Below are positions 12,801-27,800 of a stretch of 64,000 nucleotides of DNA, piece after piece. The translations under genes and the position numbers were made by a program. Positions within the stretch are counted from its first letter, which is position 1, and every line of letters starts with the position of its first letter. This stretch comes from Sinotaia quadrata. Lineage: Eukaryota; Mollusca; Gastropoda; Architaenioglossa; Viviparidae. Under the pieces are notes generated by a model, which made no database searches, had not been told where the DNA came from, and saw nothing but the letters and a program-made list of their open reading frames with translations. Location: assembly GCA_028829895.1 (NCBI GenBank), contig CM054181.1, positions 12,739,001 through 12,803,000 of the forward strand, given 5' to 3'.

Positions 12801-15800
12801 TAGAATCTTATTGCTTAATGTTGTATAATCTGGCACAAAGCAGACATATCCTATTGCATAACGTTATTAAACTATGCCATAAATAGGTGATCTTATTGCT
12901 TAATGTTATATAATCTGGCCAAAAGCAGACATGTCTTATTGCTTAAAGTCACAACTCACATTCAAGATTTTTTCACTCTTTTTAGAGAAAAATATTTCCA
13001 GACTTTTTCCAGACCTGTATTAAATTCTCCCAGACTATATGGTCTTATATATGTTCTGCATTTAAAAATTTTTCATAATGAAATGCAATGCAAATTCACA
13101 ATGACTGCTGTTGTAACACCACTGTTAGTACTAAAGGAACAACTAACCTTAAAAGAGAATATTTACACAACAAACATTTAGTTTATCTTTATAATAATGT
13201 GTAACTCAAATGCTCACAGGTAGCAGAAAAATCACTGAAAGCTGAACTTTTTCATTTTCTAGAATCCCAAAACATCAGACATTAGAACTCCAGAAGGAAT
13301 GGAACTTTGCAGTAAGGGTTAAGAGTCCAATAAATTGATGTCAAAATACTGGTACCAGTGTCAAAGCTAGTAGTGCAGCAAAAAACTTAAGTGCAGTTGG
13401 GCAAATTAAAAAACAATTATTTTCAGAACAATGAAATAAAGAAGCTTAAACTAAACAAAAAAAAAATTATAACAATATTTGCTTCAAAAATTATCCGATG
13501 CTCTTACTGTTATTCTGTTTATTTATTATGCAGATTATTAGTATTAATTTAATAATACTGTTGTATATAAGCTGTCCATAAAATAAAAATTAGTTGTTAA
13601 TTATTTTTTAATTTTCATTTACACAACAAAACTGTTAAAGAAGACAGCCATTAAATGAATAAAAGTACATCTTCCATAAACTTCTTTCTTGGTTTCTTAA
13701 AGTAGTATTTGAATTTGTTGAATTGCTTTCATTAATAAAATCAATGATCAATCAATTAACTTGATGATTATTTACTTTGCAGAGTTGGTTTTAAATATTG
13801 CCAAAGAAATTCAATTAAAGTAAGTTTTAATTATGACAGATACACAATTGATGAACTGTCTCTTTTTGTCAGTTGGCATATGATGGCAGAGACACTAAAA
13901 GTGCATACAGAATTAAACACTGTGCATGAAATGTCATTTGAATGTTTGAACAAAATAATAAATAATCAAGTATACCAAAATATGTCAGAGCAAATATAAG
14001 TATTTTGTTTTTAAAGCAAAAAGCAAGTGTGAGCCAAAATACTACCACTTTTATCATGTAAAATAGAAAAGTACGCTCAATACAGTTTTCTTTTTAAATG
14101 TACAATGCATATAATACATACACTGAATGTAGACATAATTAATAGGTCCAGTAATGAATTGGTATAAAAAGCAAGAACAGCAGGAATGAACTAAATGCAC
14201 AGATCTGGACTAAAACAGCAGGGATTTCAAACAAAATATTCATTCCTTAAATCAAACATATAGTATTTATTTATTAAAAATTATTTAAAGCGACATTTAA
14301 TGGCAATGAGAATCTCTTGTCCATTTTAAAAGAGAGTTCTCAATTATCATCCTTTCAGATTATAAAGACAGAAGATAAGGGATACATATATTATTAACCA
14401 AAGTAGGTAATATTAAGCAACAGAATACATCTGCTTCAGCCAGATTATAAAGACTAAAGAGAATGGATGTTGTGACAGAGTAAATTTGCTTCTCCCTATT
14501 TTAAATTTAAGTTGTTATATAAATTGCTAAATTGTCAGAGTAACCCAACTTTAGGCACTCCTTATGGTGCTATTTTTGAATGTGTCTGAATTGAAGTAAA
14601 CAGCTCCAGGCAAGAATATTCTAGATTGCTGACATAATGCAAATTGAGTGAGTAGTTTTCTATTATCCAATGATCATGATTTATGAGAGCGAGACTATCC
14701 AATGGGCTGAGTTTAAGGAGTTCTAATGCTGTAAAAAAATTCTGCTCTCTAATCACTTTTGAATTCAGAGTGGAAAAAGAAAGTCTGGCTTTGAAAGGCA
14801 GTCATTAGCTTGTTGGTGAGTTACACTGACTGATTAAGAGAGAATGGACTTTGGAATATTTCATGCATTTTTACTGTTGATATGTTATACTTGTGTTTAT
14901 ATAGAGGTATACTATGTGAGTTGACTTTTATTTCTACAAATGTTTGAACTAAGCTACACACATGTAGTGTGCAAACACTTGACATTGTTTGATATGCTGT
15001 ATTTATTTTACCATGTGTGTATTGGGCTAGTAAATACCGTTGCAGGAATGTGTAAGTTGAGAATGGAATGTAAGATAGAATGGAGTTATATTGTGATAAA
15101 CAGGAGACTTAGGTTTGCTCCTTAATTATATGTTGCTGTGAACAAGCGGCCTTTCAGTGTCAAGTTTCACTTTCTGATTCTTGTGTTTTGATTTTCAAGC
15201 TTCAAGTCCACGTTAGCCAATTATAAACATGAGTGACCGGAGAGACACATGAAACATCTGTTGTGGTGTGTTGTAAGCATAATGGAGTATGCTAATATGT
15301 TGGAGAAGAAAGTAGAGAGAGGGGGCTCCACTCACGGAAACATTATGTGGCTGTAAATGTTGTTTTATGTTGTGGAAGAGAGAAAATGTTTATAGCGCCA
15401 AAATATCTGCCAAGTGAGAGAGATGAATGGAGAATCATTAATAAAATAAATTAAGATTCTTATCAGTTGCAATTAGTTGTGAAAAATTAATTAATAATAA
15501 TAATTGTTTTCATTAACTAAGTGGCATGCCCATCACAGATGTATTTGTGTTTTGTCACATTACAACAACAGCAGAGAGTAGAAATGTTTGCATGTCAAAT
15601 TACAATGACACAATGAAAAATATTTTATTTCTGTCACAATACACTGACATGAATGCTTCTGCCAGATTGGAGCAAAAATATTAAAGGGAAGATAATCACT
15701 ATGACAAAAATGGTTTAACTCAGACTCTGACATCAAATCAATAAATAATGTTTCTAATTTAATTTTAAATAAAGTAATTTTTTAATTACTTATTCAAAAT

Positions 15801-18800
15801 ATAAAATTAAAAGCTTTTTTTAAAAAATTAAATGTGAAAAGTCCCCAAAAATTTAATTGTAGATATTCTATTGAACATTATCTGATGTTTTTAATCTGAT
15901 TATCTAAATCTATCAGTTTGCAAACATACTGCTATAAAATAGAAAGTAATGATAATGATCAGCATTTATTTAATCTAGATTATAATTTAAATGAAAGCAA
16001 TTATGAAACAAAAATAAAAACAGATATTGATGTTTGATTTTTATTTTAAAGAATTTTAACAGATGCCAATATCTTTTATGATGTTGTTTTAAACATTTCT
16101 TTCAAAAGGAGAAAAAAATAGAAAATAATCAAATACATAACTGTCTGAATGATTTATTGCCATTCAATGAAATATATTTAGGTCAATCATTGTCTGCTGT
16201 GTTAGATGGGGCTTCAAGCTTAATACAATGAATATTCTATTTTTTTTAAATCCCCATTATTGCATCTATATACTTTTTAGATATAACAATAGCATTATTA
16301 TACCTGTTTTGTTCTTGAAATTTATTTATTTTATATTAACCAATTAATCTGTAAACTTTTCCCTTTGACCATATAAGAACTTGTAGTATAATGCAAACTC
16401 AAGAATATAATCAAATAAAATCAAAATTTACCAAAAGTGACTGACTTAGTGATCAAGAAAGGGTAATCATTTGTACTGTTTCTTCTAGAACATGTTTTAT
16501 GATGTGTAATTTAAAATAAATGAAAGCTTTTGCTGTCTGGCAAAATGTATGCTGTCAATCATCACATAAAGGAGCAACTATGCAGCGGAGAATATGTTAA
16601 AGCAATTAAAATGAAATGATGAACAAACATTATATCTTGTTAAAGTTATTAAAAATGGTTAAAGAAGAAATGGTACTAATCTTAAATACAAGGAATTGCA
16701 AACTCTGTGAAAAGAAAGTACTCATGAAAAACATACCTGCACTAGAGGACGCAGGTGAACCGGTGGAAAGGTATTTGGGTGTGGTGCCATGAGAACCTGA
16801 TCTACGATGACCTAGCACTGAGTGAGTAGAATACAAAAACTCATGACATCTACAAGCACACACTGGTTCTTAAGCATGCCAACTCCAATCCTTCAAACAA
16901 TCTACTTACAAGAATCTAGTAATGTTTCCAAACCAGCATAAACAGAATGGGTATAGGGAAGAAATCTGATATACTGCTTAATATGTTGGTGATTTTGCAA
17001 AGTAAAAAGTTATTTCAATCTCTCAATGAAATTACAATTATTTTAATACCATATAAAAGTTATTTCATTATTATCTCTCAATGAACTGACAATTAATGAA
17101 ACATAAATGTTATTTCATTATTATCTCTCAATGAACTGACAATTAATGAAACATAAAAGCTATTTCATTATTATCTCTCAATGAACTGACAATTAATGAA
17201 ACATAAAAGTTATTTCATTATTATATCTCAGTTGTGACAGTGTCATTTAATGTTATTTCATTATCTCTCACTGATAGTGTAATTTAATGTTATTTCATTA
17301 TTACCTCTCACTGGTGACAGTGTAATTTAATATAATTTCATTATTATCTCTCAGTGGTGACAATTAATTAATTTTAAGGTTATTTCAATATTTTCTCTCA
17401 ATGGATTGACAATTAATACAATGTAAAAATTATTTCACTATCATTTCTCATTGCAATTTAAATCATAGCTTGGGGGAACAAATTTGACAATTAATGAATG
17501 GTAAGTAAAAGATTATTTCTCTATTATTTCTGGATGGTAAGAAAAATTACTGACAAAGAATGCAGCATAAAACATCATTCTATTATTATCCATCAATGAT
17601 CAAAAAAAATAAATTAAATGTGACAATGAACGCAATATAAAAAATTATTTTTTATTATCTATCATAGTCAGAAAAAATAAACTATGACAATGAATTCAAA
17701 GTAAATGGTTATGTCACCATCTTTTCTTGACTGGATAAAATAAATGTGATAATTACAAAAAAATTAAAATTTATTTCACTGTCTCTTGGAGACTGAATAA
17801 AATTAATGTGGTAAAATCAATGTGGCAAAAGCAATATAAATACTTATAGTTATTTCACTATTTTTTACTTGTCAACAAAATTTGGCAATGTGCTGTAAAT
17901 ACTGGTAGTCATTTCACAACTATTTTTCACATACTGCAGAACAAATTTGGCAATGTGATGTGAAAGATTATATCACAATTCATATACAGGAAAATAAATA
18001 ACTTACAAAAGGAAAAACAATTTTTAAACTTTTCAATTTTTTAAACTCAAAAAATATAATAATTTACAAATTATTTCAGTGTTACACAAAGTGTTATCTA
18101 TTTAATACGAAGGACTGGAGTTTAGCACAATAATGAATTGTTGATAAAACTCTAAGATGTAATGATGAATTGTTTATAAACTGTAGAATGTTCTAAGATG
18201 CAATGGTGAATTCTCTATAAATCTCTAAGATGTAATGATAAATAATCTCTATAAAATTGTAAGATGTGAATATAATATGAATTCTCTATAACATTGTAAG
18301 CTGTTAAATGTACTGGTGAAATCTGTAAGAAAACTGTCAGCTATTTAGATAAATTTGTAAATCCAAGATGATAATTGAAAAAGAGATGAAAATAGCCTAT
18401 AAACCTGAAAGGAAACAAAAACAAGTGTGCAAAAATATACAGGACATAAACAAACAGTCTTAACAGTGCAAATCATGCAGAAGCCAGGCAATTTTGATCC
18501 ACGGCAGATTTTCTTCTGTTAGTATTCAATCGCATGCAAGATTCCTGCCAATCTTTCAATATGATCATTTTTAAATGACATTTATTTACAATGATCTCAA
18601 ACAAACACAAAAATTCAAAGTATTCATGAAGAGAAAAATGTTTAAAAACAACAAAACAATGAAAGTGTAAAACAATTCAAATCACTCAAGTTTACTATGT
18701 CCATGAAGTAATGCATTTCAAATCACACCAACCAACAAATAACACAAATATGCAAACACTGAAAAAGAATTTATAAAATAAATCTGCATTAAAGATTTAC

Positions 18801-21800
18801 CTTTTTTCTTTAACTTAACTGCATCAATTTTTTTTTTTAAGGATAGCAACAAATCTTGACCATATGTAGATTTTTTTTTTTCTGGCACTTCAGCCAATCT
18901 TGACCATATGTAATGCAGTATAATTTGTATCTGGCATTCCAGCTGATTTTGACAATATGTAGCATGTTTTTTGGTCTTGCATTTTAGTCGATCTTGACAA
19001 TATGTAGCATATTTTTTGTCTTGCATTCCAATCAATCTTGACAATATGTAGCATAATTTGTATCTGGCATTCCAGTCAATCTTGACAATATGTAGCATGA
19101 TTTTTGTCTTGCATTCCAGTCAATCTTGACAATATTTAACATGATTTTTGTCTTGTATTCCAGTTGATCTTGACAATATGTAGCATGATTTTTGTCTTGC
19201 ATTCCAGTCGATCTTGACAATATGTAGCATGAATTTTGTCTGGCATCCCAAGCAAATCTTGACCATATAAAACAAGATTTTGAGCTGGTCATAATTATCA
19301 TGCCTTTTACATGGCATCTATAGCAAATCTTAGTTATATTGTAGCTTGTCTTTTGCTTGTTATATAAATCCTGGACATATGCAGTGTGGCTTTTGTTTGA
19401 GATCTATAGAAATCCTGGCTGTATGTAGCATATCTTCTGCTTGTGCTTATAAAATGCTGACCATATTTAGCATATCTTCTGCCAGATTAAATATATCTCT
19501 AACAAATACTGGCTACATGTATGTGGTGCCATTTGCTTGCAATCTTGAAAACTTATAGCATGCCTTTTGCTTCATGTCTACAGAAAATCTTAGCTATTGG
19601 AAGCAAAACCTTTTGCTTGATATCTATAACAAATCTTGATATCTTGTATCTGATATCTATAACAAACATTAGCCATATGTAACCCACTTCCAATTCAATG
19701 TCTGGAATTTTCACACTTAGACGTGCATGAAATAATAGCTATCTCTATAAACAAATGCCAATTGCAAATTAAGATTTTACTCCCTTCAACATAAGATCAA
19801 CACAAGATAAATAAAAGCACCATATTTTTTTTAAATCAACAGAAAGAGACAAAACTAAACATATGCAATGAAGATAATACTCACAATAATCAGTCTTCAT
19901 GATTTATATACTAAACAAATATTCCAGAATACACATCTGTTCACCATACGCTTATATATATGAAATAAATACTCTTGAACATTCACTATATAAAACTAAA
20001 CTTACAGACAACAAAAATATATATGTATATAACACTAAACTTACAGACAACAAATATATGTATGTATAACACTAAACTTACAGGCAACAAAAATATATAT
20101 GTATATAACACTAAACTTACAGACAACAAAAATATATATGTATATAACTATAAAACAGTAGTTTCCAACCTCTGGGTTGTGACCTAAAGTTGGTTATGAA
20201 GTATTGGGTTATGAAGTATTGCGATAACACATACAGACAAAATAAACATATATGCCATTCAACACACAAAAATATTCATACTATTAAACTTACAGACAAC
20301 ATAACCATAAATAATATAAAACTTACACACAAACACTAAACTTACAGACTACATATATACTATAAAACTTACAGGAAAAAACATACACCAGTAAACTTAC
20401 AAACAACATAAACTTATATACTATAAAACTTACATGGAAAAAAACATACACCATTAAACTTACAGATAACATAAACATATATACTATAAAACTTACATGG
20501 AAAAAACATGCACCAATAAACTTAAAGACAACAAAAACATATAAATATATATATCATTAATCATTAATTTTTATCATTAATTTTATTTTCTGCATAGTAT
20601 ACAGTGTAAATAGGTAAGTGAAAGAAAAGGTATGCTAAATTTTAAAAAATATATTAATGATCAAAAACAAAGGTAAGTTGTATAAATAAATTCAATAACT
20701 CAGTCATTTTATATATATATATAAAATTCATCCTGAGATAATAATGAAAAATATGGATACTGATATGGTAAATTGAGTGTCTAAAGTTTGTATAAGTGTC
20801 AAGAAAACCAATATTTTCAGTTAAGAAAAACATAGTACTTCTGTATGTTTTTATGTTACATTCTATTTTACTATGTGAATAAAGAAATTTGAATACAATG
20901 AATGTTGTCAATAATAGTATAATTATTTTTAATATGCTAATTAAGAAATTGTGAATACTAATTTTAAAAATGACAATATTAATTTCTATGTTAATTAAGA
21001 CAATCTAGATAAAACTAAATGTCTCTTTGCTAACAGTTATCTAAAAGAATCATATCTTCTACTGAATATTGTGAATATTATATCTGTATATGTTACTTAA
21101 GAAATCATGAATAAAAATATATATGCACTATGCATCAATTTTTATTTTAATATTTTAATACAATCATAGCTTCTGCTAATAGTGATTTTTATTTTAACAT
21201 TTTAGATGAATCATAGATTGCGCTAAATACTGTGAATAGTAAAATCTACTTTATATGCTCATTAAGAAAATTGTGGCTACATAATAAAATGTTATACATT
21301 AGACTTTATTTTAATATTTTAAGAGAGATTATATTTTTTTCAAAAAGTATTATCATAGATGATATAGAATATTGTTCATTTTAAATATATTTTAATTCAC
21401 AAAAGTGAGGAGGATATTTCTGTCAATTATGCTGAATTTTTCTCTTATAAAATTTCAATATAAGCATTTTTTAAAAACTTGTATACAGATTGCTTTATAG
21501 CTCAAATTGAGGGAATTTTGATATCTTGTAAATACATCTTTGTTACTTGGGAAAATACTGAATAGTTAATATGCTGACTGCCACTAATTTCCTTTATCTT
21601 AACAATACAACTTTTGGAATCCTGTAAAATAATTCAAATAATAACAGCAAGATAACTTTTACCACCTCTGTAAAAAAGTAAATGCAGAAATGGTTCACCT
21701 GAGAATTTAAACATATAACAAAGATTTATTTGTTGCAAGCTTTCTTTCTGAACAGATGAAATACAAAAATACAAAACTGTGTATGTGTTGTAGTCTATAT

Positions 21801-24800
21801 ATAATTGTGAATAATTAATATATATATATATATACCAGATCAATGGCTTATTGAATATTCTGTTCAAACACAATGGCTGTGTGCATAACTAGTTACATTT
21901 TCATAAGATTTCATAAAAATAAAATACATGACTTAAATATTTTAACAAGCATGCGTGTGTGTTTGTGTTAATGTTCATGTTTGTGTTTATGTGTGTTTAT
22001 GTGCTTGTGTGTGTGTGTGTGTTTATGTGCTTGTGTGTGTTGCATGCATGCATGCATTTTTTTTCCAATTATTCTTGTAAAATATTCTTAACTTACTTAG
22101 CTGGACTTCAGGAACAGTTATTTAAAAACATAATGTTCCTGTAAGTTTAATAACTTTTAATTTAAACTTTAATTTTACACACTACAAGAGTGACTTGCCC
22201 TTTTCTGACATAAGTAGTAGTCTGTTAAATATAATGGTTTTTTAATAGTTATTGCTAAGTTATAACTGAATCTATATGTATTAGTACTAATTGTATTGCA
22301 AGCATTAATAAATGCATTCTTGACACGTTTGGTTTTTATAATTAAAAACAAGTAATCATTATATGTTGTTTCTATTTCTAAACAAATACAGACTACTGTT
22401 AAAACAGAGCAACAATAGCATTAACTGATTTAGTTAACTGTAGCATAAAGTATCATTCTTATTCAAAATATGTCATGATGAACAGTATTTCAATTTTGAA
22501 ATCTGCATCAAATGTAGAATTGGCAGATAACAGTTGATAAAAAATAAATAAGCTTGCACCAATATATACAGACTGGCTTATTTATTTTAACATCCATCAT
22601 AATAAATAAATGTTTATAAGTGTCAATGAACTATTTTTTTAACCTCAAAGGATATTATCCTTCATGCCACCAACAAAAGTTTGCTTAAGTTTATGACTAA
22701 AATTATTGCAAAATGCTGTAAATATATTATCACTGAATCACTGAATGACAATTCTTCCTACAAAATCTGGCATTAACATACAGAAGTACCTAGTTGGCCA
22801 TTTTCAAAACTGATTTTTTTTTTTAAAAAAAACATTAATGCAATTCTCAAGAAAGTGGCAAGAACAATTAATTTGCTTACATGGTTGAGCAAAGCTATAC
22901 TGTTGCATTAAGAATCAATGAAAAGAGAATAAAAGATGATTTCAGAGGCATATATGAATGCTGATATTACAAGAAAATTTTAACTTGGCCTGAGTTTAAG
23001 TATCTAACTGCAATTTTGAATGAATATCTCAAAATAGTATTTTTAAAATTGTCACTGGAGACAAAGATGAACTTTTGTTCTTTTTGCTGACTCTAGGCAA
23101 GTGATTATATTCCTATGTAAATTGCATGCAGAGTAAATACACATTAAAAGACTTTTGCAAATCTGTTATGAAATAATAAAATTGTCACTAGCGACAAAGG
23201 AGAACTTACACTCTTTTTATTGAATCACAGCAAGTGATTATATTCCTAAGAAATTTACATGTAAAGTCAATAGAATCACAATTTTGAAATGATTTAAAAC
23301 TCATTACATCTGATTTTTCATCATACGCAACAGTACTTTAAAAAAAAATAAAAGAAAATCCTACAAATACATTAAAAAAAATATATACAACTATTTAAAA
23401 ATAACAAACAGATCTTTATTTATTTATCAGATATACAAACAAGCAATTGGGGGGGATTGGGTAGAACAAACTGTATTATTCTGAAAATTTTGTAAATTTG
23501 GGATTGATAAATGCGATACTTGGGACTTTCTAGTTTTACATGAACTAAAATATCACAGGTCATGCTGAATAGTATATATTTCTTTTAAGTCTGGGGATTG
23601 ATAAATGTAATACTTGGGACTTTCTAGTTTTACATGAAATAAATATCACAGATCATGCTATATAGTACAAGTATGAGAGTTGATGAATGTGATACTTGGG
23701 AGTATTTAGTTATACATGAGCCAAAATATCACAGATATTCTGAGTAGAGCTTGTGTTTAATTGTGTTTTAAAATTATTATAATTATATATTATAATTATT
23801 ATTATTATTCTTGTTAATCTAAATTTATTTTCAAAAGTGCTCTAAAATATGTTTTACCCCAGTAGCACAAATGGTTTTCCCCACTCAAAAAAAATAATAT
23901 AACTGCAAGGACCTAGCTAGTATGTTGATAAAATTATTCATGTACAATAATTAAAAAAGCTTTGTTTCCAGCATTTCATTTCTGTTATTAGGCTTTCAGG
24001 TTATGTTCAAATATGTTATGCACTTGGGTGTTGATAATGTGAAACACCTTAAATTTTATAAAGTTTTACTGTATTAGGCTTTTGTGAAATAACAAATTGT
24101 ACACAAAAATTAGTCAAATGTTATAAACAAACTTCCTGTTTGTTCATTTATTTAAACAGAAAATAATGTGCTGATTAGTTTGAATTGTTAAATCATATGT
24201 TTGTGATATAATGTTTCAGAGATATGGTAGATGGCCAGTTAATATTTGCAAAACAGTTGGAAGTTTTAAAATATGAATTTTTAAGTAATGTTCTATTTAG
24301 TATAATTTCTATAAAACTGTTACTTTCAAAATACATAGAAAATAACTAATGGTAAATGATAATAATATATAAACCTCAAATGAAAGTTCTTGTTTGAGGC
24401 AATACACAATCAATTTTACAAAAGAAAGGTATTTTTTACTTGTAATTTATAATAAACGAAAAATACTCTTTACCTTTATGTCTGCTTCATGTTCTCTGTA
24501 TGTGTTTGCTAGATAAAAGGATTACTTTTCACTGTGTTTACATTTTTCCATTATGAACTTGCAAAATAACACTTCTGTCATTTCTGTAAGCGTTCACCAT
24601 GAATATTGACATTAAAATGAAAAAAGTTCAAAATATATTACTATTAGAGATATAATAAAATTTTGCTGAGAGTGAATGTTTCCATGTAATCAGTAGATAC
24701 AGAATTACTTAAATGCCACTTTAGGGACAATTTCTGCTTAGAGTATGTGTTTTATGCATTCAACAACTAGAGAATTATAGAATTATATAACTTAGTTTAA

Positions 24801-27800
24801 TGAACAAATTCTGCTGGGAGTAAATGTTTTCACGCAATCAACAACTAAAGAATTATTTAACTTTAGGGACAGATTCTGCTGAGACTAAATGTTTTCATGC
24901 AATCAGCACATTATATAATATAGTTTTAGAAACAGATTCTGCCTAGAATGAACGTTTTCGTGCAATCAATGGTGAAAAATAAAATTACTTAACATTGTTT
25001 TAGGGATAAATTTTATCAGTGAGTATAAGTTTTCAAGCTTCTACAAATTATAAAAATTGTGTAAACTATTTTGGGGAAATATTCAATATACCTAAAGTGA
25101 AAGTTTTCAAGCAACTACATAAATTATAAAGCTGCTTCACATAGTTTTAGGACACATTCTGCGTACAGTTTTCAAGTAATTTCAAATTTTAAAATTACTT
25201 AAGATGGTGTTAGGGATACATTTTGCCTACAGTTAAAGTTTTCAAACAATTACAAATTATAAAATTATTTAACTTTACTTTAGGGAAAAATTTTGTCTGT
25301 GACCCTGAGCTAAGCAAGCTTAGGACAACTCACCTCTCTGAGGTGAAGGTTGTGTTTGCTCATTTTCATCCAGCTGTGAAAGGTCAATTGAGTACCGTTT
25401 GGCTGAATCAACAACTGGTGTTCCTGACCTTGATCTTGAATCATTCAGACATTCACGACTGGCTGCTAATGATGGAGGAGCACTCATCTGGTTTTTGGGC
25501 TGCCGGTCTTCCTTTTATAGTAATATACATAGATATACACCTCTGTCTTCCTTTTATAATAAATACAAAATATACATAGATATATACCTCTGTCAGTCTG
25601 TCTTCCTTTTATAATAAATACAAAATATACATAGATATATACCTCTGTCAGTCTGTCTTCCTTTTATAACAAATACAAAATATACATAGATATATACCTC
25701 TGTCAGTCTGTCTTCCTTTTATAATAAATACAAAATATACATAGATATATACCTCTGTCAGTCTGTCTTCCTTTTATAATAAATATAAAACATACGTAGA
25801 TATATACCTCTGTCAGTCTGTCTTCCTTTTATAATAAATACAAAACATACGTAGATATATACCTCTGTCAGTCTGTATTCCTTTTATAATAAATATAAAA
25901 CATACATAGATATATACCTCTGTCAGTCTGTCTTCCTTTTATAATAAATATAAAACATACGTAGATATATACCTCTGTCAGTCTGTCTTCCTTTTATAAT
26001 AAATATAAAACATACATAGATATATACCTCTGTCAGTCTGTCTTCCTTTTATAACAAATACAAAATATACGTAGATATATACCTCTGTCAGTCTGTCTTC
26101 CTTTTATAATAAATACAAAATATACATAGATATATACCTCTGTCAGTCTGTCTTCCTTTTATAATAAATATAAAACATACGTAGATATATACCTCTGTCA
26201 GTCTGTCTTCCTTTTATAATAAATACAAAACATACGTAGATATATACCTCTGTCAGTCTGTCTTCCTTTTATAATAAATATAAAACATACATAGATATAT
26301 ACCTCTGTCAGTCTGTCTTCCTTTTATAATAAATATAAAACATACGTAGATATATACCTCTGTCAGTCTGTCTTCCTTTTATAATAAATATAAAACATAC
26401 ATAGATATATACCTCTGTCAGTCTGTCTTCCTTTTATAATAAATATAAAACATACATAGATATATACCTTCATTTGTCTGTCTTCCTCTTATAGTTTAAT
26501 ATAGAACATACACAGATAATACATTTTCCTGTCTTCCTTTGAGAGCAAATATAGAACAGATATATGTACTTTTGCCTGTCTTCTTTTTATATTAAATATA
26601 GAACACACATAGATATATAACTCTGCCAGTCATTCTTCCTTTTATATTAAATATAGAACACACATAGATATATAACTCTGCCTGTCATTCTTCCTTTTAT
26701 AGTAAATATAGAACACGTATAGATATATAATTTTTGCCTGTGTGTCTTCCTTTGCAGTAAATATAGAACATAGATATATAATTTGTCTTCCGCTTGTAGT
26801 TAATGTAAAGCATACAAAGATTTATAACTTTGCCTCTGTCTTCTTTTTGTGGTAAACATAAAACACATATAACTTTGCCTGCCTGTATTCCTTTGTAGTA
26901 AATATAGAACATACATAGATATATAACTTCCTGCCTCTTCCTTGTATAGTAAATATTGAACATACATAGATATACAACTTTGCCTGTGCATCTTCATTTG
27001 TAGTACATAAAGAACACAGATAAATAATTTGTCTTTCGTATGTAATAAATATATTTTTTCTGTAGTAAATATAAAACATATATATATTCCTCTTTTAGTA
27101 ATTATAGAACATACAAAGATATATAGCTCTGCCTGCCTATCTTCCTTTTGTAGTAAACATATGGCTTTCTCTTGGCAAATGTACCATTTTTTGACATGAA
27201 GTGCAAAAACTAAAGTGGATTAAATCTAATTATTTTACATGTTAAAGTCTACAACAGGGCCTAATGCTCACAAAATAAATAAGAAAAGATAAAAATTATA
27301 AAATGTTGATGTTATAGAAGCTTGAAATATGTAAAAAGTATGTTTCTGTTGAATATTTTTCAAAATAAAATATATCAAAGCAATCATTAACTTTAATCAA
27401 AAACAACAGCTAAGCAATCACTAATTTTTATCATATACAAAATAACTAAGTAATCATTAACTTTGTATGAAATAGAGCTAAGCAATCATTAACTTTTATC
27501 ATATAAAATTTAGCAACAACCTTTCTAAAAATGTAGCTAAGCACTGTCTTTCAGCATTTAAAATATAGCTAAAAATCAAATATTTTCATAATAAGGAGTG
27601 AGTAAAGAATTTATTCCTTTCACATAAAATTAATGATCACTTACTCCAACAGGTGATGTACTTTTAGTCATAATTCATCTGTCACAAAAAATTAAAATGC
27701 TTACTTCTATCACAACCGGTGATGTACTTTTAGTTGCATGATGCCTGAAGAAAGGAGAACTTTTATCAGATATTTCTTGATTGTTGCGCACTGTGTCCCT

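Noticed and set aside
18718..19317. Repetitive minus-strand frames with [17 protein letters not shown] repeats
   Set aside because: Produced by the 44-bp array; overlapping frames give similar repeats.
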